From Conus ventricosus (taxonomy: Eukaryota > Mollusca > Gastropoda > Neogastropoda > Conidae): DNA of 64,000 nucleotides. The stretch is from positions 60,242 to 124,241 of the forward strand of contig JAFLJL010013948.1 in NCBI GenBank assembly GCA_018398815.1, given 5' to 3'. This document shows, in pieces, positions 12,684 to 22,779 of this stretch. Made by a program: the position numbers and the translations under genes. The stretch's first letter is position 1, and each line of letters begins with the position of its first letter. The notes beneath the pieces were generated by a model. That model was not told where the DNA came from. It ran no database searches and saw only the letters and a list, made by a program, of their open reading frames with translations.

Positions 12684-14415
12684 TGTCAGGAAAGGATTGA
12701 CTGAGAGAAAAGATAACTTTATTTACTAAGCTGTTGTTTTGTGTAAGGCAGAATTTGGTGATAGGGATGTCTTATGGTGTTGTTTGTCGTGTTTATTTTA
12801 TTTTGGTGCTGAGTTTAAGTTGATATTGTTCATGCAGTGTTTCTTAGATTTTTTGCTTGTGCATTGTGAGTTGTGCTGAGTGCAGTCGATGTTTATTTCA
12901 CATGTAGAGGTCTAGTGGGTGTGTCAATTCCCTGTTGATAGAATGTATCTTCGGGTTTGACTTATGGCCTTTTTGGCAAGCAGTAATAATCTATGTTCGG
13001 GTTGCATGCCTTTGTTATTAGGAGTCCGTGTATCCTTGTCTAGGCTAGGCTGTTTCAGCCCCTTCTGGAAGTGATGGTGTGGTGACCTAGGTATGGCTGT
13101 GTTGTCCTGACTTGCGGAAGCAGTGTTGTCCCTATGTCAACGTCTGGCATCAGTGGTTTGATGCTGTCTGTGGTATGTTGTAGAAGCGAGATTTTTCTTG
13201 TGTTGAACTGTAGTTTCTGTACTGTTTTGATGGTTTATTTCTGAGTTTGTGTATCTGTGTGTGTTTGCCTTTTTCTTTAAAAAAAAAAAAAAAATGAATC
13301 GATCTATTTATTTTTGGATGCAGATATTGTGACGTCAACGGTAAACCAATACTTATTATGACGTCAAAGTAAAAAAATTTGGTTGGACATTACGTAAATG
13401 AAAATAAGGGGGAGGAGAGATAAAGAGGGAAACGGAACGGGGCCTTTGTGTCCAGCTTGGAATTGGTTTTTGTTTAGGTTTGTTAGTTATTCATTCGTTG
13501 CTGTTTTTCATCCGGGGTGATTTTTCAGTGTTGCGTCGTTGGCGGCCGTTCAGCAGGAATCTGCTCGGCTGTATTTTTTTGTGGTTCTATGTGGATTACT
13601 GGGGATTTATGAATCTGCGGTTGTTGTTTTTTCTATTGGATTGCTGTGTTTTGGTGAATCTGCGGTTATTCTGCTATGGGTTTACTGTGCTTTGCGAAAA
13701 CTGCGGTTCTTTCCTTTGGGGTTCGGTCTTGTTTAAGGAGCCGTGTGTGTCTGTCCTTCAGTGGTGTTCTTCAAGGGTTCGACATTGTTTTAATTGCCGT
13801 GTTGATTCTCTGTGCTTCGGTTGGTGTTCTTTGGGGTTCGACATTTGTTTTTAATGTGCGTGTGATTCTCTGTGCTTCGGTGGTGTTCTTTTGGGGTCGA
13901 CGTGTTTAAGGTGCCGGTGTGATTCTGTCTTCAGTGGTGTTCTTTGGGGGTTCGACTTTGTTTAATGTGCCGTGTGATTCTTTCATCTCAGTGGTTTCTT
14001 TGGGTTCGACATTGTTTAATGTGCCGTGTGATTCTGTCCTTCAGCCTGTGTTGTGGGCGGCTCGGTTCACCATGTGGGTTCCGTGTTCGGTGGATATATA
14101 TGCTGTAACGTATGGCCGATGCAGCCAAGTATATGGTCATTTCTTTGATTGGATAAGATTGTGTCCAATAGTGATGATTTATTGAGTTTTTGCCTTGGTC
14201 ATTTGTAATGTTGTGGTGTGTAGTCTCCTCGTCGGGTGCATGAGTGTGTGTGTGTGAGTATGAAAATAACTTTTATGCGTGTGGAGTGAAAGAAAATAAA
14301 CCCTGTATAAACGTATAGTACCTTTGTATTATGCTGCCATTGTGTGTCGGGAAGACAGGTTGATAGGCTGTCATTCTGTATATTCCCTATAGTGGTTCAG
14401 GCTTGCAGCCTGACT
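12684..14415. mobile_element. 1.73 kb insertion private to copy 1
   Basis: Copy 2 reads 'aatcaacacaaagtaaattg' without interruption at 61570-61590. Copy 1 carries 1732 bp inside the same site. The candidate 4-bp target duplication is AACA (12680-12683 and 14416-14419). The insert ends show a short inverted repeat, TGTCAGG at the start and CCTGACT at the end. It contains a Gly/Phe-biased T-rich stretch with repeated 'gtgattctgt..tcagtggt' units (about 13740-14050), a TATATATGC word and an AATAAA near the 3' end. No transposase or gag/pol is visible, so it is a non-autonomous DNA element or a solo-LTR-like sequence. Confidence 0.6.
13740..14060 (+). repeat. Degenerate ~65-bp tandem repeat inside the insertion
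   Basis: Four or five diverged units share 'gtgattctgtccttcagtgg' followed by 'tgttctttggggttcgac' and 'tttaatgtgccg'. The unit length varies because of indels. The repeats make overlapping open frames on the plus strand that do not resemble a protein family. Confidence 0.6.
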
Positions 14416-14544
14416 AACACAAAGTAAAATTGTATAGAAAGCATATTGGTGTATCACATTATGTAAGTCAAGCCTTCTGTATTGCTTATATTCGGAGGTT
14501 TAGATTGTAAACCCCTTTCCTAAATAATTCTGATTTCCTGACAT

Positions 14545-14811
14545 TTAAAGGTTGGTTATAATAAAGCCAGAACAACAGTCAGAGGATTCCAGTGACAGAC
14601 CATCTGTAAACATTTTAAATGATTTGGATAGCTGTTTTTTTAATAGATGTTCACGAACTTCAGTTGTTATTTTATGTACTTTATCACTTTTCTTTATCGA
14701 AGTGTACCGTAAAGTTCCTTGTTTAAGCGCCAGTAGCGAGTAAACGCCCCACCCCCATTTGGGGGTAAAACCGTGCACAGGGTACAGTACCTTTGTAAAC
14801 GCCATCCCCAC
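14545..14811 (-). pseudogene. RNase H start of a second non-LTR element (remnant)
   Basis: The minus-strand frame includes KMFTDGLSLESSDCCSGFIIT, which resembles the first catalytic block of a retroelement RNase H (FTDGS then a hydrophobic strand). The corresponding DNA of copy 2 (about 61700-61857) leads into a longer decayed RT region to the right. Here homology stops at about 14705 where unrelated DNA begins. Short and frameshifted, so only a remnant. Confidence 0.4.
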
Positions 14812-14956
14812 TTTACATTTTTGAAGCCAAGGGAGATATAATAAAATTAAAATCTCCTTATCTACTTTGAGTGCTTCCCTTCAAATTTTGACTGGCCTCC
14901 CTGTCACGCAAATATAGTCTTGATGCAGCTGTACTGAACAAGTGAATGTGTAAAAA

Positions 14957-16290
14957 ATGCCGCGAAAAAAGTGTATACAGTTGGGTACAAACTTTCTAGC
15001 CTTGCGGTATTTAGATAATCGATGCTAATGGCAGTGTTTCTCAAACAGCTCGAGAATTTGGAGTTGACAGGAAAAGATCCGGGTAATGGAAAGAGAAAAT
15101 CGTGATGCATCTCCTTGCTGCACGAAGTCTGGAAAGGAAAAGGAAAAAAACGCAAGCTGCATCGTGGCCGAGCGATTAGGATATGTCAGAAGTTGACCTT
15201 GGGTGTTGGGAATTTCTTGATCAAGAACGGACTGAAGGACGTGTTGTCAGGAACAAGGTACTGATGAGGAAAGCAATGCAAATTGCCGGTGGCCTTCAAC
15301 TTGATGGATTTGCCGCTTCAACAATGTGGTTGATACGATGGAAGAAAACGACACGGTGTCTCTTCACGCCGTTTGACATCTACAAATCAGAAAGTGCCTG
15401 CTGTTACTTTGAACACAGCTGTTTGACTTTCGACGTGCGGTTTGGCGGCTCAGACATCGCAACATGTACCTTTATGGACATTATGAACTTGGATCAAACC
15501 TTGGTAGTTTTGTTATGGTACCAAGTCGGCTCCAACATCAGAATGGGGGATGAAGCAAGTTTGGATGGAAAACAACCAAGGACTGAAAAACGTGGTTTCA
15601 CAGTTGCCTTGCTAAGCTGTGCTGACGCACTAAGCTTCAGCCTTTGTTGATTTCAAAGTAAGGATAGGGAGAGCCCACGGAGAGCCCGTCTTCTGCTACA
15701 AGTGGCCGGAAAACATTCCGTGTTCACTGCACACGGAAGGTGTGGATGACCAGGAGGCTCTCCTTTCTGGATACTAGCGCATACTTGGCCCCCCTCAACA
15801 TTCGCTCGCCTTCTTTTTGGCGTACCTCGACAGCTTTGCTGCTCACAGGGACAGCCGAGGTCAGAGGCTTTCGACGAATATGACGTCGCCTGGTTACGTC
15901 CTGGTGGCTGCACTGCTCTAGTCCCCAGTCCGTCGTCGTGGGCATCGCAAAACCTTCAAGGTGGTGTCCGTGGGTGATGTGGGTCGAAATGGATGACGCA
16001 AGTTTTGGCTCCTTCTTGCAGCCGGCATCCTCAGGCAGCCAACAAGGCAGGACGTGATACCTGGGATAAGCCAAGCATGGGACAGGGTGTGCCCAGACAC
16101 CATTGTCAAGGCTTTCATGAAGATGTGCGATCTCCATGCTCTGGACGGGTCGAAGCGACCAGACACTGGAATGGGTTTCATGTTGACATCGCCAGCTTTC
16201 CTGGCCGAAATGCAGCTGAGGAGTCCAGTGACAGTGACATGATGAGGATGTGGACGAGTTGCAAATTTTCGAGAGTGACGCTGACGTAGG
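14957..16290 (+). pseudogene. pogo/Tigger-type DNA transposase (CENP-B-like), decayed
   Basis: The start ATG at 14957 gives MPRKKCIQLG. Then, in shifting frames, comes a psq-type helix-turn-helix (TAREFGVDRKR, then MERENRDA). The CENP-B-type HTH is at 15183-15360 (SEVDLGCWEFLDQERTEG and later FAASTMWLIRWKK). Further on are a strand with EKRGFTVALLSCADA, a YLDSFAAH word resembling the second Asp of the DDE domain, and the C-terminal QAWDRVCPDTIVKAF typical of Tigger/Jerky proteins. The enzyme family cuts and pastes DNA at TA sites. At least five frame changes and stop codons make this copy inactive. It sits where homology between the two segment copies ends, so its insertion may define that boundary. 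No terminal inverted repeats were pinned down. Confidence 0.7.
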
Positions 16291-16299
16291 GAGTGATAC

Positions 16300-16740
16300 T
16301 TTGTATGGGTTAGGGAGTTATTGAACAGGTCAAAGTGTTCATGTATGTATAAGAAGTTTATTCTAGAACCACAGGGCACAGAAGTTCATTGGTTGTGCTT
16401 ATTCAGTGAATGTAACATGGAATGTAACATGTAACATGGTAGTTTTCTTTCGTGTTTTTGTTTCTTTAGTGACATTTCACAGCTGAATGAAAGGAAGCAT
16501 GCTGCTACGAGAATTTAACCACAAACCAGTGGTTTTTTTGCTTTCATGGAATAAAATGTTTCGATGAAAGAAAGATGAAAGACAGAAAAACTCGGATTTA
16601 GACGTAAAGTTTTATTTTGAGTTAAAAAGGTTTTTTTTATACTTTGCAGACAGCTTAATCTTAGTTTTGGTGTTTTTTGTTTCTTTTAGTTTGGTTGGGT
16701 TGATGGGTTGTTATTGTGAGTTCATTTCCTTTCTCCTAAA
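16300..16740. other. No gene seen
   Basis: AT-rich sequence after the pogo-like transposase. No further coding signal recognised. It may include the untranslated end of that transposon. Confidence 0.4.
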
Positions 16741-16742
16741 CT

Positions 16743-16743
<1 letters not shown>

Positions 16744-16810
<67 letters not shown>

Positions 16811-16823
16811 CTCTCTATCTCTC
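16744..16823. repeat. (CT)n microsatellite
   Basis: About 80 bp of nearly pure CT repeat with one TTCT interruption. Confidence 0.95.
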
Positions 16824-17139
16824 CCCCGGGCTGAGATGATCGCACTGTGGCGACAACATCGCTTTTTTCTGTGCTCTCTTGGAATTTTGTCGTTTTTGTT
16901 AATTAACGCTTTCCTAGTGCTTTTGGCTGGAACCTGACCTGACAGTCACCTAGCGGCAAGTGTTCTGATGACAGTGATATAAATTTTGTGCTATCAGTGA
17001 CCATGCTTTGGCAACGTGCGATTTCGGGCAAGTCGCTGGCCTTGTTCCTTGGCTCGTTTCATGAAACTTCATGGCGAAAGGTGTCAAGTTCGTGTTGAAG
17101 TTGCGAACTTGAGTGGTGGCCGTACGGAACAACTGAGGG

Positions 17140-17750
17140 GTTGGTTGTTCGTGTTTGTCGCTGCATTCCTTTATGTTGTGGCGATGTGGAAATGAACCCT
17201 GGGCTACAGAAACGAGTGCCGCACGAGAGGTACTGCAAACAGTGTTACAGGACTGAATCCAGCAGTGTCAGGATTACATGACTTCCCCCTTCCCTGCTCG
17301 GCCGCAGACTAAGGTTTCTCCTATGGACCCACGTTTGCATCACTGATGCTGCACACCCTCAGACTTCAAAGTGAGAGGTTCGAATTATTGTCAGTCCGTT
17401 TGTCAGCATGGGAAAGTAATATAGGCGCCATCAGATCTGACATCGGGTCTGGTCTGAGAAGCAGTGTGAGGCGATTTGGGAGACGATGTGACAGCTTGAA
17501 AAGATATACAAGAGATTGCTTCGTCCTTAGATGAAACCTTGAGAAGACGTTGGGGATTTGTTCAGGCCAGTGTGCCGAACATGAAAAAGGATTCGGAAAT
17601 CACCTCCAGAGAACAGTATATGCCGGACTTAACCCCCTTGCTCCTCCACCGAGTTTGTCGGGTCGCGGAGAAAGTGACTAGAATCAGCATATTAATGCTT
17701 ACTCTGACAAGTAAGACGTCAATAACCAAAAAATAACGATTATCTACAAA
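17140..17750 (+). pseudogene. 5' ORF remnant of a CR1-like non-LTR element with 2A-like motif
   Basis: At 17172-17204 the plus strand reads LCCGDVEMNPG, which matches the 2A ribosome-skipping consensus (GDVExNPGP) except that the final Pro codon is read as Leu in this frame. 2A-like peptides at the start of ORF1 are established for CR1/L2-type and trypanosome L1Tc retrotransposons, including in molluscs and sea urchins. Downstream, in two frames, are a Cys/His patch (HERYCKQCYRTE) and a basic region with Leu/Ser heptad character (17346-17534), continuing as ASSLDETLRRRWGFVQ in another frame. That suggests an ORF1 with a zinc-knuckle-like patch followed by a coiled coil. Frameshifts and stops are present. 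No RT follows before 18 kb. Confidence 0.5.
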
Positions 17751-17759
17751 CAAACATAC

Positions 17760-18180
17760 TGTGCAGGGTTTTTCCGTTTTAATACTAATTTACTAAAGTT
17801 TTCAGAGAGTAGCTTAGGGAAAGTAGCTGGGACTAAACACGCCCCATGAGTAACGTGGGGGAAAAAGCAGCCGTGACTGAACCGCTTCATATACAAACGG
17901 TGTCTGTTCCCAGGGCCCTCTCTTTTCAGACTGTCAACTCTGTCAGGAGGTGTAAGCTTTTAATTGCTAGTTGCGGGCCTACCTGCCCAGCACTCGGGTG
18001 TTTATTTCACCCATGCTGTGGCGGGTAAGTTTGCGTATGGCAACATAGCTGCAGTTTTTGAAGACAGTGGGATTTTTAAGTTAGAAAATGTTTTGAATCA
18101 CAAATACTTTTCAACAGCTTTATAGATTAAATTGTGGGAAAACATGGAATCAGCTACAACTTTATATTAACCAACACAAA
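17760..18180. other. No gene seen
   Basis: Mixed-composition DNA with short unsupported ORFs only. Confidence 0.4.
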
Positions 18181-18183
18181 ACA

Positions 18184-18257
18184 CAACACACACACACACC
18201 ACACACACACACACACAACACACACACACACACACACACAAAACACACACACACACT
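18184..18257. repeat. (CA)n microsatellite
   Basis: Interrupted CA repeats. Confidence 0.9.
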
Positions 18258-18259
18258 AT

Positions 18260-19400
18260 TTAAAAAAATGTCCCCTCGCCTACGGTGGCGTGCTCCCCGT
18301 TTACATTGCAGGTGTGTCTCCGGCCAAAAAAATCAATACGCCGCACTTCTTCCCTACCCCCCACTCCTTCCTGCCCAGCTTGCTCGATTGCACCATAAAT
18401 TTCATCAGCCAACACTGCCCGCGTGGCGGCGGGTACAGCCTGCCAACAGGGGGCGCTTACATGACTAGGTTAACCCACACATTCTTCCACTGACTGCCGG
18501 GAAAGGACGGCGCTTTTTTACTGGCTCGGGGGTTTTAAACCCGGTTTTACTGAAGAACAGTTTGTGTATTTTAAAAGGTTTTTGGTCGTTAAAGACAATT
18601 TTGTTGAAAAAGATACAGCCAGTTTTAATACGTGTTTACTATTGATGAGATTTTTCCTTATTTAATAAATGGCGTGCATTTTTGAAATTTGGCCGGGGCA
18701 AAAAAAAACCTCACGCGTTGATTGTTGGAGCTGGCTTGAGACAGCTAAAGCCATTTTTAAAAAAACATGCTTATTTTTTAAGGGCGGGGTAACAGGGCTG
18801 ATTGTATGCAAAAAATTATTTTTAAAACATTTTGCTGTTCCTCCCAAGTAAAAATGTTTTTAGTTTGTTCGACTTGTTGTTTTTTAACTACAGATTCAGT
18901 GTTCTGTGGCGGGCTGATCGGTATTAAGGTGAAATTTTTTTCTATTTTTCAAATTCTAACCATTTCATCTGCCTTCAAGTTGCCCTTAGCAACTGAATGC
19001 GATTTTCGAATGTCCTGCAAACAAACTAGATAGGGTTAGGAAACCTTAGACATCACGTATGGAAGAGTAGTGTGTGCCGGCACTATCTCAAAAAATGCCC
19101 CAAAAATACAAGCCGGATGTAAAAATACTGGCGATTAGACCCGCCAAAAAAGCGGGCTAAGCGTAATGCTTAACTCTGCAATTTTTTAAACCCTGGTTGA
19201 AAAAGGGGAGCACAGCAAACTGGGCTAAGTGATCAGAGAAAAAAACGCTCCACCCAAGGGGCCAAGGTCACGTAGCAAGCCGTTTTCCAGCGCTCCACCC
19301 AGAGGGGGCCAAGGTCACGTAGCAACCGTTTCCCAGCCTCCCCCTGCCTGAGCGTGACGGGCTTCTAAAAATTAACGGTTACGCGTAACCGCCTGGCTAC
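18260..19400. other. Homopolymer-rich sequence without a supported gene
   Basis: Runs of A, T, C and G of 5-10 bases are unusually frequent. A tandem pair of about 54 bp ('gctccaccca', 'ggggccaaggtcacgtagca') lies at 19237-19340. Two short palindrome-like words 'cggttacgcgtaaccgcctggc' and 'cggttacggtaaccgcctggc' occur at about 19374 and 19500. No coding region supported. Confidence 0.5.
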
Positions 19401-19640
19401 ATGAAGGCTCGGTTTTTTGGGGCCCACAGGGACCAACAGCGAGAAGGCCTGCAGGGTGGGGTTTGGACTACGACGATGATGACTGGTTCAAAAAATAGAA
19501 CGGTTACGGTAACCGCCTGGCAAAATTTCTCTAAAAACCTCTTCAAGCCCTCCCTTTCACTTTTCTCAAGCCTGCCCTGCTTTTGTTTTTTGTTTGTTGT
19601 TTTTTTGTTGTTTTTTTTGTGTGTGGTGTTTTGTCCTCCC

Positions 19641-19855
19641 CACGCACGCACGCCCCCCACCCCCACCCCACGCAGCACTCCCCCCCCCCCCCCCAGCACG
19701 CACTCCCCCCCCCCCACCCCACCCCCCCCCCCCCCCACCCCACCACCCCCCCCCCCCCACCCCCACCCCACCACGCACGCCCCCCACCCCCCCCACCCCC
19801 GCCGCACGTCCCCCCCCCCACCCCCCGTGTACCCCACACCACCCTCCCCCAAGTC
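19641..19855. repeat. C-rich low-complexity tract
   Basis: More than 200 bp of poly-C interrupted by CAC and CACGCA. Long open frames rich in Pro/His or Gly/Trp on both strands come purely from composition. Confidence 0.95.
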
Positions 19856-19859
19856 CCCC

Positions 19860-21960
19860 CAAGTTTTTAATTAAGTTTTAATTAAGTCCCCCAAGTTTTA
19901 AAATTTAATTTTTTTAATTTTACTTAAATTTCCCTAAAATTCTTGTCAAGTAATTTTAAATTTTTGGTCAAGTTTTTGATAATTCTTGTTTAAGTCATCC
20001 TCTAAGACAACCAATTCTTTATTTAATTATTTTTAAAATTTAAAAAAAATCAATCTATTTTTTTTATCTTAAATAGTAAATGCCTAATTAGAACACACAC
20101 CCTCAAAAAACGGTCATCTTTGAAATGTTTTGCTCGCGTTCCTGATAGATTTTAAGAAATTTTTAATCCAAGCAACCGCATTGATTCGGGTCAGGAAATG
20201 TCTTTTATGACTCCAAGTCTTTTTTTATTGATTTTATCTTTTTAAATACGCCATGATCTATTTTTTTAAAAAAAAAAATTTAAAATTAAAGTTCTTAAAA
20301 TATTATTCCATTTAAAAGGATCAAATGATGCTTTTTTATGCGGTTTTGGCGTGCTGTTGTTTTTTTCTTATTTAGGGTTCTTTTTTTTTGATTTTTTTGT
20401 TTTGGCGCATTGTTATTTTTATAACTAATAACCCCCCCCAACCGCAGCAAGGTGCCAAAAAGGGGCAACAGTTTTAAGTTCAATTTTCCATAAAGCTTGG
20501 GGGCCCTTGAATCGCAGGAGTTTTTAAAGCGGCATTGAACAACTTTTTCTGGCGTTGGGGTTTATTTTTCTGATGAGTCATATTCTGAAAAATTTAAATT
20601 TTTTTTGTCTGCCCACCGTTTTTTTTTTTCCTCTTCAACACGCCCGAATTTTTAAGGGTCCCACCGTTTCAGCTTTTTTCCTGCTGATTTTCGGGTGGTT
20701 ACTTTCTCCACCTGATTCATGTTTTCTGATTCGGGTGTTTTCGGGGCTCGGTCATTTGAGGGAAACAAAATCTATTGTTAAAATTTATTAACCCCATGAT
20801 TAAGGGGCGATAACAATTTTCCAAAATTTGAAGTATAGATCACACCCCTAGAGACTTAATGATTTGTTAAAATGGTCTTGCGTTAAATCAACGTAAGATC
20901 TTGTTCAAAAAATTGGGGCAAATCTATGACGTTTAGTGTACAAAACTAAAAACCCGTTTGCCCCCATTTTTTCACCATTCTAAACCCCAGAGCTCTGCGC
21001 TTCAACCTTTTATTCTTTTAATGTCTTGGGGCGCATCTTTTGAATTTGTTCAATGCTAAATTCAGTTCCGAGGAACTGTTTTGTTTTTCCACACCTGCCA
21101 AAAAATACACCTCCCCTTTTTGGGGAAAAACAGCTTGGCCATCAATTTGGGTCATTCAAAGTTCGGGAAGGTTTAGCCGCCTTGTACTTATAGATCACAC
21201 TTTTCTGTTTTTTTTTAAAATTAAATTATTTATTTTAAAAAAATGAGCACCAAAAAAACTGTTCCAACCTTGTATACCATTTTGTTTTTGGGGGATAAGT
21301 GTTACTCAATGCTTGGTAAAACCCTGTTAGAATTAAACCACAGATCTTTGGCAAACTAGACTTTGAGGATTCACAAAGCTGATTGCATCATGCAGCTTCT
21401 TTTGCACAAAAAGTTTTTTCAGTTAAGCAAGGAATAATTCCAGAAAATTAAAATATGAAAAAAATACATTTATAAAAAAGGGCTTCATCGAAATGATGAT
21501 AGGGGGTGCTGGGTGAATGCGCTGCTTTTTTGCGGAAAAATTCGGTTTAGTAAACTGCGGGGATGACGGGGAAGAAAAAGAAAACAAAGCTGTGGACAAC
21601 TAGCTGAGCACAAAACGCCATGAAAAACAAGAATGACAGTTTGATTTTTTAACGAACATGAAAAACAGGGGCATGCAGCTTACCATTTAAAGATGTTATC
21701 AAGCGATAAAACAATATTTTCTTTTAACGGGGGAAACCCCTTTTACATTGCCCCCCACCCAAAATTCAGTGACTTTATCAAACCTCAGAAAAACAAAAGA
21801 TGCAAAAATTGGGGGGTTTTTTTCTTTGGGAGACGGTGTATTTTGTTGACATAATATTGCTGAATAAAAAAAGAAAAAATCTATTATTCGCCCAAAGGAT
21901 TTTGGGAAAGGGGAAAAACAGCAATTTAAAAAACTAAGCCAACAGCTGGGGTCAGTGAAA
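19860..21960. other. AT-rich, homopolymer-rich stretch; no gene resolved
   Basis: Very AT-rich with many poly-A/poly-T runs and repeated 'aagttttaattaagt' words at 19860-19910. It may be the left part of the Polinton-like element or its flank, but no capsid, integrase or ATPase motif could be read in any frame. Base quality appears poor. Confidence 0.4.
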
Positions 21961-21973
21961 AACAGCAAAAAGA

Positions 21974-22740
21974 ATGGTTACTAAAAAGCGATTTGGCAAT
22001 TTATTACCCGCGCCCAAAAGAATACGAGAGCACTTTGTGAAACAATACCGAACGACACCCCTCAAAAGGATCTTTTATATTTACCCTCTGATACGATTAG
22101 ACGAAAAAGATTTAAGTACGCACTCACACATTTACATAGTTCAAGATACAAAAATGCGGAACCCTTTAAAACAAAAGGTGTTCTGCTGTTGTGGCCATAC
22201 GCTGATTACCAACGAGGGCCCGCTAACTTACCCCCGCTATTCAAGTGTGAGGAAAAATTTAAGGGCCAAATGAATCAATTATGTTAAACAAGATTTCCAT
22301 TAAAAGAGGCATTCCCGGAGTAAGTCACAGGGTTTAGTTGAAAAAATTTAACAAACAGTTAGCTGAAAAACTTTTTTTCCACCTATCACAGAGAGCTGAT
22401 TTAATTTTCGCAACCAGAATGGGTCAGAAAACTGCCCTCAGTTTGCGCGCATGAATATGAAGAATTAAAGGGCAAAACCAGCACAACAATCAAAAAAAAA
22501 ACAATAAATGTTGTTTAAGACTTCCCGTAAAGCCCCGCAAACTATTACCGTTTGGTTTTTAAAATAAAGGGACCTTTATTTTCCGGGGGGAAACAGAAGG
22601 GGACACTCGCACAGGGGAACCGATCCGTTTGGAGTGTTGATCCAATGAAATAAAAAGAATTGTAAAGATGAATCCCCTGATTATTTACAGAAACTGGGAC
22701 AACAAAACAACCAGCTCCTCAAAATCTTTTTGAAGGAAGA
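21974..22740 (+). pseudogene. Broken unidentified coding region left of polB
   Basis: The plus-strand frame opens at 21974 (MVTKKRFGNLLPAPKRI). Protein-like stretches then continue in changing frames, for example ADYQRGPANLPPLFKCEEKF, ADLIFATRMGQKTALSLRAHE and ANYYRLVFKIKGPLFSGG (22535-22590). It would end close to and convergent with polB, which suits a Polinton gene with homopolymer frameshifts. I do not recognise the family. Confidence 0.3.
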
Positions 22741-22779
22741 CTGCGTAAACCCACCCAAAACAGTTCCGCTTTTAATTAA

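Larger units (their letters stand above)
1..14705. repeat. Segmental copy 1 of a ~14 kb duplicated block
   Basis: From base 1 to about 14705 this sequence is collinear, in the same orientation, with 47322-61857. Shared landmarks in order are the (CA)n/(GA)n tract, an 18-bp palindrome, the GRL101-like receptor, a 52-bp minisatellite, a 26-bp minisatellite and an I-type retrotransposon. This copy has more one-base indels than the second. It lacks the PLE insertion found at 56475-58240 and carries a private 1.73 kb insertion at 12684-14415. Homology starts at the first base, so the block probably extends beyond the window. It is either an allelic haplotig or a recent duplicate. Confidence 0.9.

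Noticed and set aside
13480..13909. ORFs of up to 124 residues in the private insertion
   Set aside because: T/G-rich low-complexity frames overlapping in three phases, built on degenerate repeats, with no recognisable domain.
12684..14419. Solo LTR with TGT...ACA ends
   Set aside because: If the insert is taken as TGTCAGG...CTAACA, no target duplication remains when compared with copy 2. The 4-bp AACA duplication with TGTCAGG/CCTGACT ends fits better, though it is not proven.
19397..19881. Gly/Trp-rich and Pro-rich ORFs
   Set aside because: Translations of a poly-C tract on both strands.
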